Assembly (NCBI RefSeq): GCF_024661895.1 | Contig: NZ_CP102453.1 | Location: 930,001 to 994,000, forward strand | Direction of reading: 5' to 3' | DNA length: 64,000 nt | Source of the DNA: Fundicoccus culcitae | Lineage (GTDB): Bacteria; Bacillota; Bacilli; Lactobacillales; Aerococcaceae | In this document: piece after piece, positions 8,982 through 17,373 of the stretch | Layout of the letters: every line of letters begins with the position of its first letter | How positions within the stretch are numbered: the first letter of the stretch is position 1 | Made by a program: the position numbers and the translations under genes | Notes under the pieces: generated by a model | The model's input: only the letters and a program-made list of their open reading frames with translations | Told to the model about the DNA's origin: nothing | Database searches by the model: none

Positions 8982-9034
8982 CAAAAAAAAGACAAAGTTA
9001 CCTATAGATTGATACTCTACAGATAACTTCGTCT
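8982..9034 (-). terminator. Intrinsic terminator/attenuator before the 46-residue gene
   Basis: A 19-base arm (9034-9016 on the minus strand) pairs fully with 9008-8990, followed by eight T. As in the neighbouring hairpin, the imperfect positions are all G-U in the minus-strand RNA. The poly-T tract runs straight into the ribosome site of the following gene. Confidence 0.75.
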
Positions 9035-9076
9035 TCAGCTCCAATAATTTGGGCATTTCACGATAGTTTCTTTTAC

Positions 9077-9262
9077 TTATTTAATTTGTTGCCGCTTCAT
9101 ACTTTCTATTTGATAGACGATCTCATTCCAAGGTACTACAACCTTTTTACTCTTACTTAACTTAAACTCCGCCACAATGTCTCCGTCACTATTGACCATT
9201 ATGTCAAATAAACGTTCTGGAACTTGTTCTAAGCTATTAATATTACGAATCGATCTTTTCAT
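9077..9262 (-). CDS. Small phage protein of unknown function (61 residues)
   Basis: The start is placed at ATG 9262 because TTAGGAGGAAAA stands directly before it; an upstream in-frame ATG at 9325 has no ribosome site. The protein begins MKRSIRNINSLEQVPERLFD and later has DIVAEFKLSKSKKVVVPWNE. No motif is recognised. It belongs to the same string of small genes separated by terminators. Confidence 0.55.
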   Translation of the reverse strand: MKRSIRNINSLEQVPERLFDIMVNSDGDIVAEFKLSKSKKVVVPWNEIVYQIESMKRQQIK

Positions 9263-9525
9263 TTTTCCTCCTAAAATTACAAATTTAATATTAGCTAAAT
9301 CAAAAGTAACTTTTTCATTAGGCATGTAACAATTTGTGCTCTTGATGATTATAATTAAATAAATCCCTCCATTTAGCTTATATGTATAAATACGTAATTA
9401 ATGCCTAAATTCGTCTTTTAAATTTATTAAATTTTCATTAATTTTTTTGTGGACTATGCCTTTTTTTGATGAAAGAATACTATTTGTGCCTCGTCTAGTG
9501 GAAATTATTTTGGCAGCACCATTCT

Positions 9526-10116
9526 CTATGGTTGATATAGACGATTCTCGAAAATAGACTTGTCCGCGAATCCTACTATTTTATTCATCCAAGGCAGTGG
9601 CAAAAATTCTAGATTTAATCTAGAGCAAAGGACTTCAGGATCCAATGCTAATTCGTCTTCTAGAACCTCTTTATAATAAATTTCTAATAGTCTTTCAGCT
9701 GTGTCTTCCCTCTGCTCCCTAGAAATGACTGGAACAAGATAATCATCAAGGGGATAAGGAGTATTAGTCTTTTTATACCGAGAGTAACTAAGAGTCCCCA
9801 TTTCATGTCTCTCTTCATCTATTTTGAAGAAGGCATGCAAGTTCGCCCAGGGAGTAAAATGCTCCCACCAATCGTCAGCTTCAACTGTAACTAGCCCGGT
9901 CATTCTCACTTGAATGATAAGCTCTAATTCATTCGGTTTATAATCATTAATGAAAATTCTAGCGATAACTAGATTAATTAATTCTATTTCCTTAAAATCA
10001 GAACGATTATAATATGCTAACCCAAACTTTCTAGGGTTTTCTTTTAATAGCAAAATTATTTGAGTTTCTATTTCATGTTTATAATTATCTTCTATCAATC
10101 GTTTAAATGACAGCAA
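9526..10116 (-). pseudogene. Truncated gene resembling the N-terminal part of ImmA/IrrE-type element proteins
   Basis: TTG at 10116 follows AAGGAGTGGTGAA. The 196 residues include VTVEADDWWEHFTPWANLHA and DDYLVPVISREQREDTAERL, followed by a short segment LDPEVLCSRLNLEFLPLPW. This layout recalls the N-terminal region of larger ImmA/IrrE metallopeptidase proteins of mobile elements, in which an HExxH peptidase domain follows. Here the frame stops at 9526 before any HExxH. Another minus frame stays open to about 9406, suggesting a frameshift or a junction. The family assignment rests on remembered pattern, so it is tentative. Confidence 0.4.
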
Positions 10117-10183
10117 TTCACCACTCCTTAACCGAACGTTTGTTCCTTTGATTTTATCATCTTTTTCAAATCTTTCAACTATA

Positions 10184-10238
10184 CAAAAAAAAATCTAAAG
10201 AAAAGACACACTAAACAAAGTTAGCGTGCCTTTTCTTT
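10184..10238 (-). terminator. Intrinsic terminator with G-U wobble stem
   Basis: The minus-strand RNA forms an 18-pair stem (10238-10221 with 10214-10197) around a six-base loop, followed shortly by a run of T. The two imperfect positions are G-U on the minus strand. It lies upstream of the truncated 10116 gene. Confidence 0.65.
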
Positions 10239-10446
10239 AACTAATCCAATAACCCTTCGATTATTTCTACAATATCATCATTTTGAAGCTGTGCTTTAAA
10301 CTCTACATTCATACTATCTGCTTTCTTCGTTTCAAAAAATATTTGAGCAGATTTGATTTAATTTTTTTGAAAATTTTTCCTATTTTAAGTCTTTTGTTTT
10401 CGCTTTTGTTTCAATAATAAAAGCAACCCAGTATTCTTCTTCACTA

Positions 10447-10581
10447 TCATCCAGAACATACCAATATTTTTTTCTTGGATACAGAGATACGTTTGGCATT
10501 CTCCTCATCAAGTCCAAGTTTTTTCAGACAAGTGATTTTCGTCCTTCCTTTCTTCCAACGTTTAGGAATCAGTTGTCTCAA
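10447..10581 (-). pseudogene. Decayed fragment, possibly group II intron maturase tail
   Basis: The 10.24-10.70 kb stretch has no intact gene. One minus frame reads LRQLIPKRWKKGRTKITCLK and continues KLGLDEENAKRISVSKKK, which resembles the 'R.W K..RT+ L..LG ...A' tail of group II intron reverse transcriptases. A second frame continues with KYWYVLDDSEEEYWVAF, as if shifted. A third short frame at about 10249-10346 ends EFKAQLQNDDIVEIIEGLLD. These are remnants; the intron assignment is weak. Confidence 0.3.
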
Positions 10582-10701
10582 TCAACGCTGTTATTACGAT
10601 ATTCCACCGCTCACAAGACCTCCTCAAGTAAGAATGATAACCTTTCATTCTGCCGTATTCATCACTCATTGAATAAATAAATAAAAATTAATTATAGCAT
10701 A

Positions 10702-10741
10702 AATAATACCCACTCAGCTAAAGTTTGCTGGGGGGTATTAT
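10702..10741 (-). terminator. Probable terminator of the ars operon
   Basis: An inverted repeat pairs AATACCC with GGGTATT, with AGC/GCT in the inner stem, just after the arsC stop at 10760. The following minus-strand sequence is A/T-rich but has only a short T run, so its efficiency is uncertain. Confidence 0.5.
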
Positions 10742-10759
10742 AATAGAATGATTGTATTA

Positions 10760-11437
10760 TTATTTTACTTCATAGAGACGATTTAATACCGTTTCGTAAT
10801 CTTCCTCAATTAATGAAGCCAAATAATGGACAAAAAACTTAGAGGGGATGGCTTTATCCTCTTCCGCGCGTTTAATGAAGTTTACATTTACCTTTAAACG
10901 CTCAGCAAGTTCTTCTTGTGTCATGCTATGCTCTTCACGGATCGATTGTAGAATGTCTCCAAAGTTTTCTTTCTGAGGATAGAAAGTTTCTTCTTTGTCA
11001 ATAAAAGTAGTAGTGCCGGCTAATCCTTTTTCAGCGAATTCTTTGATTAGCTGTTCTATTTCATTGCGTGTGTTAACAAAAGCTTGTAAAATCTCTGTCT
11101 CGGTTCCTACTGCCATGGTAGGGTCATCTATGCCCCAATGAAGGTGCTTAGTACGCGGAGGTACGTTGGGGCATCTTTCGTAAGCATCTTTACAAAGCGT
11201 CACCACGATATCTGCTGCTTGATATAATTTCAAATTGATTAATTTAGATGTTTGCTCTGAAATATCAATGTCGATATCTTTCATAACTTGGATAGCTATC
11301 GGATGAACGGAACTTACTTCGATACCTGCGCTATGAACTTCATAATCGTCTGATAAATATGTTTTGGCTAAACCTTCAGCTATTTGGCTTCGGGCGGAAT
11401 TACGAGTACATAAGAAATAGATAACTTTTTTTGTCAT
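10760..11437 (-). CDS. arsC: Thioredoxin-type arsenate reductase fused to a C-terminal XRE helix-turn-helix
   Basis: Start chosen at ATG 11437 behind AAAGGAG, giving 225 residues against about 131 for ordinary ArsC. Residues 1-140 are a low-molecular-weight phosphatase-like ArsC: FLCTRNSARSQ gives nucleophile Cys10 in a CX5R loop, and VVTLCKDAYERCP gives Cys82 and Cys89, the same numbering as the plasmid pI258 enzyme, which is recycled by thioredoxin. After a linker, residues 159-215 form a Cro/XRE-type DNA-binding domain with SIREEHSMTQEELAERLKVN. The enzyme should reduce arsenate to arsenite for export by the neighbouring Acr3. The fused domain suggests an additional DNA-binding or sensing role, which is unproven. 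Last gene of the minus-strand ars operon. Confidence 0.88.
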   Translation of the reverse strand: MTKKVIYFLCTRNSARSQIAEGLAKTYLSDDYEVHSAGIEVSSVHPIAIQVMKDIDIDISEQTSKLINLKLYQAADIVVTLCKDAYERCPNVPPRTKHLHWGIDDPTMAVGTETEILQAFVNTRNEIEQLIKEFAEKGLAGTTTFIDKEETFYPQKENFGDILQSIREEHSMTQEELAERLKVNVNFIKRAEEDKAIPSKFFVHYLASLIEEDYETVLNRLYEVK

Positions 11438-11482
11438 ATTAAATGCTCCTTTATGGCTTGTCAATCTTAGTGGAGTGCCAGA

Positions 11483-12061
11483 TTATACTTGTGCTTCTTG
11501 AATTGCCTTCATGCCACCTTCAATGACTTTAGTTTGAAATCCTTTACTAAGGAGATAAGAAGCAGCAGCCGTACTGCGATTGCCTGATCCACACAATGTA
11601 TAGATGTCTATATGATTATCAAGCGATGCGAGACTATGAGGCAATTCTTCAAAAGGTATATTCATTAAATTTTGCTTAGGTGCAGGGCGGGTAATTTCAG
11701 CGGGCTGTCTCACATCCAATAAGATATAGTTATCAGATAAATTGAGAAAATCATTCGCAGGAATTGTTTCAAGGATTTCTAATTTTTCGGCTGGGATGTT
11801 CTCTGCTAGAAGATAACCTTTTATATGAACATATCCGATTTCTTGAAGATATTCCGATAAGGCGTCAATATCAGTTAAATTATCTTGTCCTGCAATAATT
11901 ATTATAGATTGATCGGATGTCAAGAAATCTTGAAGGTATTTCTTGAAGTTACTAGGGTTTAAATTTAGAGATCCTTTTGCATGACCCGCTTGAAAAGCGT
12001 ATTGTGAGCGAATATCAATAAGTCTACCACCTTGAATATCAGTATAGTTAATTTCTTTCAT
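11483..12061 (-). CDS. Tandem rhodanese-domain protein, ars-operon copy
   Basis: Start at ATG 12061 behind TCAGGAGGAAAAG, giving 192 residues. Two rhodanese folds are present: the first (about 1-95) lacks the catalytic cysteine, and the second (about 96-190) has the active-site loop TLCGSGNRSTAA with Cys157. Such proteins move sulfane sulfur or, in this setting, may deal with arsenic-thiol chemistry. It lies between acr3 and arsC. It is closely related along its whole length to the divergent copy at 16691, including the same catalytic position, so one arose by duplication. Confidence 0.82.
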   Translation of the reverse strand: MKEINYTDIQGGRLIDIRSQYAFQAGHAKGSLNLNPSNFKKYLQDFLTSDQSIIIIAGQDNLTDIDALSEYLQEIGYVHIKGYLLAENIPAEKLEILETIPANDFLNLSDNYILLDVRQPAEITRPAPKQNLMNIPFEELPHSLASLDNHIDIYTLCGSGNRSTAAASYLLSKGFQTKVIEGGMKAIQEAQV

Positions 12062-12100
12062 CTTTTCCTCCTGAATTGTGTTGGTTGAAACCAAAAATTA

Positions 12101-12119
12101 CTATCATTTAAATTGATAG
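12101..12119. promoter_or_regulatory. Palindrome upstream of rhodanese, possible ArsR operator
   Basis: CTATCATTTAAATTGATAG has perfect 6-base arms (CTATCA/TGATAG) and lies about 40 bases before the rhodanese start, within the 247-base gap after acr3. It could be an internal ArsR-family operator. No test of binding is possible here. Confidence 0.35.
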
Positions 12120-12308
12120 GCAAGTGTCTAAATTAAAAAGTCGTATATAACCATTTGCCTAAAATAAGTATACTATGTTCTAAAAAAAAAGATAGATAAA
12201 TGGTCATCAATGTATCGGAGTGAATCGGAATAAAAAAAGCCATTCAAATTTGAAGTTAATAAAACAGTTGATAAAAGGTTCTATCACATAATTTTCTTCT
12301 CTTTTTAA

Positions 12309-13388
12309 TTAATATTCGTAACCATCAAACCAATGTTGTGTTTTGTTTGCAAATCTGACCAATAGTAACATCGTAGGAACCTCTATCAACACACCGACAA
12401 CGGTTGCTAAAGTTGCACCAGAATTTAATCCAAACAATGCAATTGAAACAGCTACAGCAAGTTCAAAAAAGTTACTCGTTCCAACCATGGCTGCGGGTGC
12501 TGCTATTGAGAATGGTAGTTTACACGCTTTAGCTCCACCGTATCCGAGGAAAAATATGACAATATTTTGAATGATTAGTGGAATAGCAATTAATAAAATA
12601 TGGAATGGATTACTTAGAATTCGTTCTCCTTGGAATGAAAAGATAATAACTAAAGTTAGTAGTAAACCAATCCGTGTGGTCCCATCAAATTTATTCACAA
12701 AATCTTTTTCAAAATAATCGTCACCTTTTTGTTTTACCACGTATTTTCGAACAATAATTCCTAGAGCCAAAGGGATTACAATGAATACAAAAATGGAAAT
12801 TAACAGTGTACCCATCGGTACAGAAACATTACCTATTCCTAATAAGAATGCAACGATTGGAGCATATAAAAAGAGAACAATAATATCATTGATAGATACT
12901 TGCAATAAGGTGTATGCTGGATCACCTTTTGTTAGTTCACTCCATACAAATACCATAGCCGTACAAGGAGCTGCCCCTAAAAGAATCGCACCAGCTATGT
13001 ATTCATTGGCTAGTTCTGGACTTAAAAACGGTCTAAATACTACCAAAAAGAAAAAGGCGGAAATTCCATACATGGTAAATGGTTTAATTAACCAGTTTAC
13101 TACGGTAGTTAAGATTAATCCTTTGGGTTTTTTTGTTGCATTTACAATACTGCTAAAATCAATTTTTAACATCATTGGAAAAATCATTAACCATATTAAA
13201 ATAGCTGTTGGAATCGATACATTATAGTACTCAAATTGACTTAAGGAATTAGGAATTGCAGGAACAAATTGCCCTAGCGCTACACCTATAATCATTGATA
13301 AAGCAACCCATAAACTTAAATAACGTTCCCAAAGTCCAATCCCATTTGCTTTATTCGATACTTTTTCTTTTAAAGCTGTTTCTTTCAT
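12309..13388 (-). CDS. acr3: ACR3-family arsenite efflux permease
   Basis: A 359-residue membrane protein starting at ATG 13388 behind TTGGAGGAAAATC. It has about ten hydrophobic segments and the ACR3 signature GAAPCTAMVFVWS with the essential Cys142; NFFELAVAVSIALFG near the C terminus matches the conserved later helix. It exports arsenite across the cytoplasmic membrane. In this operon it may work with the ArsA ATPase. Length and motifs are normal and the gene appears intact. Confidence 0.93.
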   Translation of the reverse strand: MKETALKEKVSNKANGIGLWERYLSLWVALSMIIGVALGQFVPAIPNSLSQFEYYNVSIPTAILIWLMIFPMMLKIDFSSIVNATKKPKGLILTTVVNWLIKPFTMYGISAFFFLVVFRPFLSPELANEYIAGAILLGAAPCTAMVFVWSELTKGDPAYTLLQVSINDIIVLFLYAPIVAFLLGIGNVSVPMGTLLISIFVFIVIPLALGIIVRKYVVKQKGDDYFEKDFVNKFDGTTRIGLLLTLVIIFSFQGERILSNPFHILLIAIPLIIQNIVIFFLGYGGAKACKLPFSIAAPAAMVGTSNFFELAVAVSIALFGLNSGATLATVVGVLIEVPTMLLLVRFANKTQHWFDGYEY

Positions 13389-13464
13389 GATTTTCCTCCA
13401 ATAATAATCGTATTTAATATTTTAATGTGAAACAAAAGAAGATAAACTTCTTACTTCTTTTTCC

Positions 13465-13827
13465 TTAACAACATCCAGTGGAACCACAATCACTCTCACC
13501 AGATTGGTCTGTTACCATAAAACGTACACCAGTATATTCAGAAATTTCATCAAGAGTTGGATAAGCTCCAGCTTTCTTCACTTTGCCATTCAATACTGTG
13601 ATTGGCAAAGCAGCAGTATTCTCTTTCTGTAAGATAGTACTAACGGTTTCATTACTTACAAATTGCATAGGATTGTCAGTCAAATTATATTGATAAGCTT
13701 GATATCCATCAATAGTATTTAATGCATTGATGACAGATGTAATTAGCATTTGATTTTCATCCACTGATGAGCCACAACCTCCACTACTGCAGCACATAAC
13801 GGGTTCAAATATCTCTAATTTGTTCAT
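13465..13827 (-). CDS. arsD: ArsD arsenic metallochaperone, copy with C-terminal cysteines
   Basis: This 120-residue protein begins MNKLEIFEPVMCCSSGGCG, giving the conserved arsenite-binding cysteines 12, 13 and 18. It has the thioredoxin-like pattern ALPITVLNGKVKKAGAYPT. The C terminus ends DCGSTGCC, an additional Cys cluster (114, 119, 120) like the vicinal pairs of classic ArsD. ArsD hands arsenite to ArsA and weakly represses the operon. It lies directly after a second arsD and before acr3. Confidence 0.9.
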   Translation of the reverse strand: MNKLEIFEPVMCCSSGGCGSSVDENQMLITSVINALNTIDGYQAYQYNLTDNPMQFVSNETVSTILQKENTAALPITVLNGKVKKAGAYPTLDEISEYTGVRFMVTDQSGESDCGSTGCC

Positions 13828-13874
13828 ATTTTACCTCTTTTTCTAAAATAAATTTCGCACCTCAAATATTTTTC

Positions 13875-14204
13875 TTATTGAATCGCTTCTTTAACCAGTT
13901 GAATACCTAAATATTCACTAATTTCTTCATTCGTTGGATAAGCACCTATTTTAACAATTTCTCCATCTAATACAGTAATTGGAAGAGAGTCTTGTCCTTC
14001 ATTTTGCATAGTGTCTATGACGTTTTGATTTCGTACAAACGAATTAGGATTGGAAGCAAGATTGTAACGGATCATCATCACATCGTCTTCTTCTTTCACT
14101 TGTTTCATCACACCCGTAATACGTAGTAAATCCTCGTCCACTGAAGGTCCACAAACTCCGGTACTACAGCATAGGGCAGGTTCATAAATGGCTAACTTTT
14201 TCAT
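13875..14204 (-). CDS. arsD: Second ArsD arsenic metallochaperone, without C-terminal cysteines
   Basis: Start set at ATG 14204 (MKKLAIYEPALCCSTGVCG), behind AAAAGGAAGATCAAT, giving 109 residues. Cysteines 12, 13 and 18 are kept, and SLPITVLDGEIVKIGAYPTN matches the family, but the C-terminal cysteine cluster of its neighbour is absent. It overlaps the end of arsR by 23 bases. Two non-identical arsD genes in a row suggest different partners, for example the two halves of ArsA, but that is inference. Confidence 0.88.
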   Translation of the reverse strand: MKKLAIYEPALCCSTGVCGPSVDEDLLRITGVMKQVKEEDDVMMIRYNLASNPNSFVRNQNVIDTMQNEGQDSLPITVLDGEIVKIGAYPTNEEISEYLGIQLVKEAIQ

Positions 14205-14523
14205 ATTGATCTTCCTTTTCATTTATTGTTGTATGACAAATACATCTTTCAGAACTTGAGAAAACACTTTGAAGGATTTCTGTTATCTCGGTAGATAATT
14301 CCCGATTCACCGAATAATGATGCCAAGTTCCTATTTTTTCTGTAACAATTAAATCCGCATCTCTTAATACTTTTATATGATGGGAGAGAGTTGGTTGAGT
14401 AAAATCAAAGTGTTCGAGCAAATCACAGGCACATAAAGTATCGCAGGATAGTAAATCGAGTATCTTTACTCGGTTTGGATCAGATAAAGCTTTCATTTTT
14501 TCAGCAAATAATTCATAATTCAT
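14182..14523 (-). CDS. arsR: ArsR-family arsenite-responsive repressor
   Basis: A 113-residue winged-helix repressor starting at ATG 14523 behind AAAGGAGAATATAA. The metal-binding motif CDTLCACDLLEHF gives Cys27, Cys31 and Cys33 at the start of the DNA-reading region, and QPTLSHHIKVLRDADL is the recognition helix. Arsenite binding should release it from DNA. It is the second gene of the operon, after arsA, so it controls its own synthesis. The C-terminal tail contains a further CICH of unknown importance. Confidence 0.92.
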   Translation of the reverse strand: MNYELFAEKMKALSDPNRVKILDLLSCDTLCACDLLEHFDFTQPTLSHHIKVLRDADLIVTEKIGTWHHYSVNRELSTEITEILQSVFSSSERCICHTTINEKEDQYEKVSHL

Positions 14524-14541
14524 TTATATTCTCCTTTGAGA

Positions 14542-16281
14542 TTAAATAATTGTAGCAAGAACATCCTCTTTTAACTCAATAGGACTCCAGTCGATGACCG
14601 CAAAATGCCCATTTGATAATCCATCGACACGTTGGATCCATTCTTCTTCCGATTTTGCGCGAGCTAACAATGTTTCATTTGTAGTCCCTGTTGATAATAA
14701 ACTGTTATTAACCACCCACCAAGTATGCGCAATCCCTGCGCGGTCTAAATCTTCTTGCAGACGAATGGATTCATAGACAGGTGTATTTTCAGGTAATGTC
14801 ACCATGACCACTTCTGTTTGGTTGTGATCTTGTAAAATAGGCAGGAGTCGGGTAATTGATTCTGGTACTTCTCCAGAAGTTCGCTCCACCTCTTGGGCGT
14901 AACTTTGAGAAGATTCTAAAAGTAAAAGTGTGTGTCCCGTAGGCGCAGTATCAATAACCACCACATCTGCTTCCGTCATCGAAACAATTTCAGCAAATTT
15001 TCTGAATACCGCAATTTCTTCTGTACAAGGTGAGTTTAGATCTTCTTCTACATAAGCTAAATCCTCTTCCGACATTGATTCACGCGCTTTAGCTAAAACT
15101 TCATTTTGGTAAAGCTCTAACTCTTTTTTCTCATCAATATGGCTAACCCCAAGAGTATCTGATTCATGCACAATATAATTTAAGTGAGCTGCAGGATCGG
15201 TCGTTGTTAAATGAACTTTTTTACCTTTTTCTACAAGGCCTTTCGCAATGCTGGCTGCGATGGTTGTTTTCCCAACGCCACCTTTACCCATTGTAAAGAC
15301 GACTCGTTTGTTTGTGTTGTGTAAATCATCGATAACAGTTTGTAAGCGTGGGTATTCCTGTTCCTGCACTTCTTCATGACTGATTTCAGGTTGTTCTTCA
15401 CTAAGTAATAAACCGATACTTTCGATACTTGCTAGATTATATGGTCTTAATGGAATTTCAAAAGTAGGCAAGTTTTTAAGATTTTCAGGCATTTGCTTTA
15501 ATGACTCTTGTTGAATGTCATAGTATGTTTGAGAAATCGTATCTGTTGGATTTTCTAAAAGACCATTCACAATCAATTTTTGGTTTTCAACCCCTAATGC
15601 TCGTAATTCTTCGGACGCACGATTGGCTTCGACTAATGGTCCTTCTTGTGGACGAGTCACGAGAAGTAAAGTTGTCATTTCAGCATTAGCAAGTGTTTCT
15701 ACTGCCAAACTATAACTTTCTCTCTCTTCATCTAAACCAGATAATTGACCCATACAGCTTGTGCCAGTTGTATTTTCATCAAAGAAGTTTGTCCAAGCAG
15801 AAGGCAGTTGTAAGAGTCTCAATGTATGGCCGGTAGGTGCTGTATCAAAAATGATATAGTCGTATTGATCAGATATATCAGGGCTCGTTAAAAATTTTGC
15901 GAACTGATCAAAAGAAGCAACTTCTGTCGTACAGGAACCACTTAATTGTTCTTCCATATTTTGAACTGCAGCGTCTGGCAGAATTCCACGATAAGGACCC
16001 ACAATGGATTCTTTATATTCTTCTGCAGCACTGACTGGATCAAAGTTAGCGACTGTTAAACCAGGAATTTCTTCAATTTCTGTTCCGTTATCATCTAATT
16101 CTCGTTCAAAAACATCTTGTAAATTACTGGCAGGGTCTGTACTCACCAAGACAACTTTGAAACCATCATTCGCTAATTGAATGGCTGTTGCACTAGCGGC
16201 CGTTGTTTTCCCAACGCCACCTTTACCTGTATAGAATAAATACTTTGTGTCAATATGTTCTTTTGGATTAAAAATTTCCAT
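14542..16281 (-). CDS. arsA: ArsA arsenite-stimulated ATPase, two-domain
   Basis: Start placed at ATG 16281 (MEIFNPKEHI) behind AAAGGAGTGG, giving 579 residues, the usual two-lobed length. Each half has a deviant Walker A (GKGGVGKTTAA near residue 20 and GKGGVGKTTIA near 335) and the ArsA signature DTAPTGHT. Cysteines in GSCTTEVASF, GTSCMGQLSG and SPCTEEIAVF correspond to the metal-activation site. ArsA energises arsenite export through the membrane permease and takes arsenite from ArsD. It is the first gene of the minus-strand operon, 18 bases before arsR. Confidence 0.93.
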   Translation of the reverse strand: MEIFNPKEHIDTKYLFYTGKGGVGKTTAASATAIQLANDGFKVVLVSTDPASNLQDVFERELDDNGTEIEEIPGLTVANFDPVSAAEEYKESIVGPYRGILPDAAVQNMEEQLSGSCTTEVASFDQFAKFLTSPDISDQYDYIIFDTAPTGHTLRLLQLPSAWTNFFDENTTGTSCMGQLSGLDEERESYSLAVETLANAEMTTLLLVTRPQEGPLVEANRASEELRALGVENQKLIVNGLLENPTDTISQTYYDIQQESLKQMPENLKNLPTFEIPLRPYNLASIESIGLLLSEEQPEISHEEVQEQEYPRLQTVIDDLHNTNKRVVFTMGKGGVGKTTIAASIAKGLVEKGKKVHLTTTDPAAHLNYIVHESDTLGVSHIDEKKELELYQNEVLAKARESMSEEDLAYVEEDLNSPCTEEIAVFRKFAEIVSMTEADVVVIDTAPTGHTLLLLESSQSYAQEVERTSGEVPESITRLLPILQDHNQTEVVMVTLPENTPVYESIRLQEDLDRAGIAHTWWVVNNSLLSTGTTNETLLARAKSEEEWIQRVDGLSNGHFAVIDWSPIELKEDVLATII

Positions 16282-16339
16282 TCTATTTTCCACTCCTTTA
16301 TTAAACTATTTGGACAAAATAACTGACTTTGCTTCAACA

Positions 16340-16520
16340 ATCGATTAACCACCTATATAGGCGATTGTCTATATATTGAATACATAGGTACCTATCTATG
16401 TATTGTATACAAATCGACCTATATGATGCAAGAAAACTTGCAATAATTCTCTAGATTTCATATACTTTACTCACATAGATACTTGTCAATGTATTGAGTA
16501 TAGATGAGTCTCTATGCTTT
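16340..16520. promoter_or_regulatory. Repeat-rich divergent control region of the ars operon
   Basis: The 409-base gap between arsA and the plus-strand rhodanese carries many variants of CATAGRTA. The clearest is an inverted repeat at 16379-16404 with arms AATACATAG and CTATGTATT around a GGTACCTAT centre. Similar pieces follow at CTATATAGG (16352-16360) and near 16476-16520. This is the expected place for ArsR operators. Exact promoters could not be assigned with confidence. Confidence 0.5.
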
Positions 16521-16606
16521 GTCAAGTAATCTTATCATTTTTATTTACTTCATTTTGTTGAAGGATCATTAGGGATACTTTTTGAGAGTGACACCTATTT
16601 ATCCCC

Positions 16607-16653
16607 CTTTCATTCAACTTTAGTAAATACCTTTCATTCAACTTTAGTAAATA
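16607..16653. repeat. 24-bp exact tandem duplication before the plus-strand rhodanese
   Basis: CTTTCATTCAACTTTAGTAA plus ATA occurs at 16607-16629 and again at 16631-16653, one base apart. It lies 40-85 bases upstream of the rhodanese start, in its promoter region. It may be a recent replication slip or a doubled binding site. Confidence 0.8.
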
Positions 16654-16690
16654 ATAAATGAATACATAACTATCAGGAGGAGCATTACAA

Positions 16691-17269
16691 ATGAAGAAAA
16701 TATTTTACGAGGACATTAATAACCAACAACTGGTTGATGTTCGAACTCAACATGGGTACCAAGAGGGACATATTAAAAACTCTCTCAATCTTAACCCAAG
16801 TAACTTTAAAACGTATGCAACTTATTATCTCGATGTAAATCAACCAGTTATTTTTATCGTTGCTTCTGAGGACGAAGCTCAACTAGCAGAACTATCTGGG
16901 GTAGCTGGTGAATTAGGTTTTACTCAAAACAATGGCTATCTTTTGATAGAGGAAGTACCCGAAGAAAACTTACAAACAACGGAAACCACCCCTGCTGAAG
17001 ATTTCCTGAATAAATCAGATGATTTTATATTACTTGACGTTAGACATCCAGACGAAATTACACGCCCAGCACCTGAGAAGAATTTGGTCAATATTCCATT
17101 TGAAGATTTAGTTAATGATTATCAATCACTGGATACGAGCAAACAAATTTTCACGCTTTGTGGATCTGGTAACCGAAGTACTGCAGCGGCTTCTTTCCTT
17201 GAATCAAAAGGATTAAATCCTAAAGTTATTGAAGGCGGAATGAAAGCCATTCAAGAAATTGGTAAATAA
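16691..17269 (+). CDS. Tandem rhodanese-domain protein, divergent copy
   Basis: ATG 16691 follows AGGAGGAGCATTACAA. The 192-residue protein is collinear with the copy at 11483-12061 (both have SLNLNPSNFK near residue 31 and TLCGSGNRSTAA with Cys157). The first rhodanese fold lacks a catalytic cysteine and the second is active-type. It is transcribed away from arsA and probably shares the arsenic-responsive control region. A hairpin follows at 17292. Sulfur transfer linked to arsenic stress is the likely role. Confidence 0.82.
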   Translation: MKKIFYEDINNQQLVDVRTQHGYQEGHIKNSLNLNPSNFKTYATYYLDVNQPVIFIVASEDEAQLAELSGVAGELGFTQNNGYLLIEEVPEENLQTTETTPAEDFLNKSDDFILLDVRHPDEITRPAPEKNLVNIPFEDLVNDYQSLDTSKQIFTLCGSGNRSTAAASFLESKGLNPKVIEGGMKAIQEIGK

Positions 17270-17291
17270 TAAATTAACAAGTATATATTTA

Positions 17292-17326
17292 AAGACTGAT
17301 ATTTTCATCATAAAAATATCAGTCTT
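17292..17326 (+). terminator. Hairpin after the plus-strand rhodanese
   Basis: AAGACTGATATTTT pairs with AAAATATCAGTCTT around a short loop, 23 bases after the stop. No long T run follows on either strand, so it is a stable hairpin that probably ends or protects the transcript. Confidence 0.5.
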
Positions 17327-17373
17327 CTAGTCAATGATACAGCAACCATTAATCACTTAAGTTGTTTATTTTT

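Noticed and set aside
10475-10672. Plus-strand open frame of 65 codons
   Set aside because: It has no ribosome site and lies over minus-strand gene debris.
12781-13227. Plus-strand open frame of 148 codons
   Set aside because: It is antisense to acr3. Its Ile/Thr/Lys-rich product and lack of a ribosome site mark it as a shadow.
16685-16882. Minus-strand open frame of 65 codons over the second rhodanese start
   Set aside because: It is antisense to a clear gene with a strong ribosome site and has none of its own.
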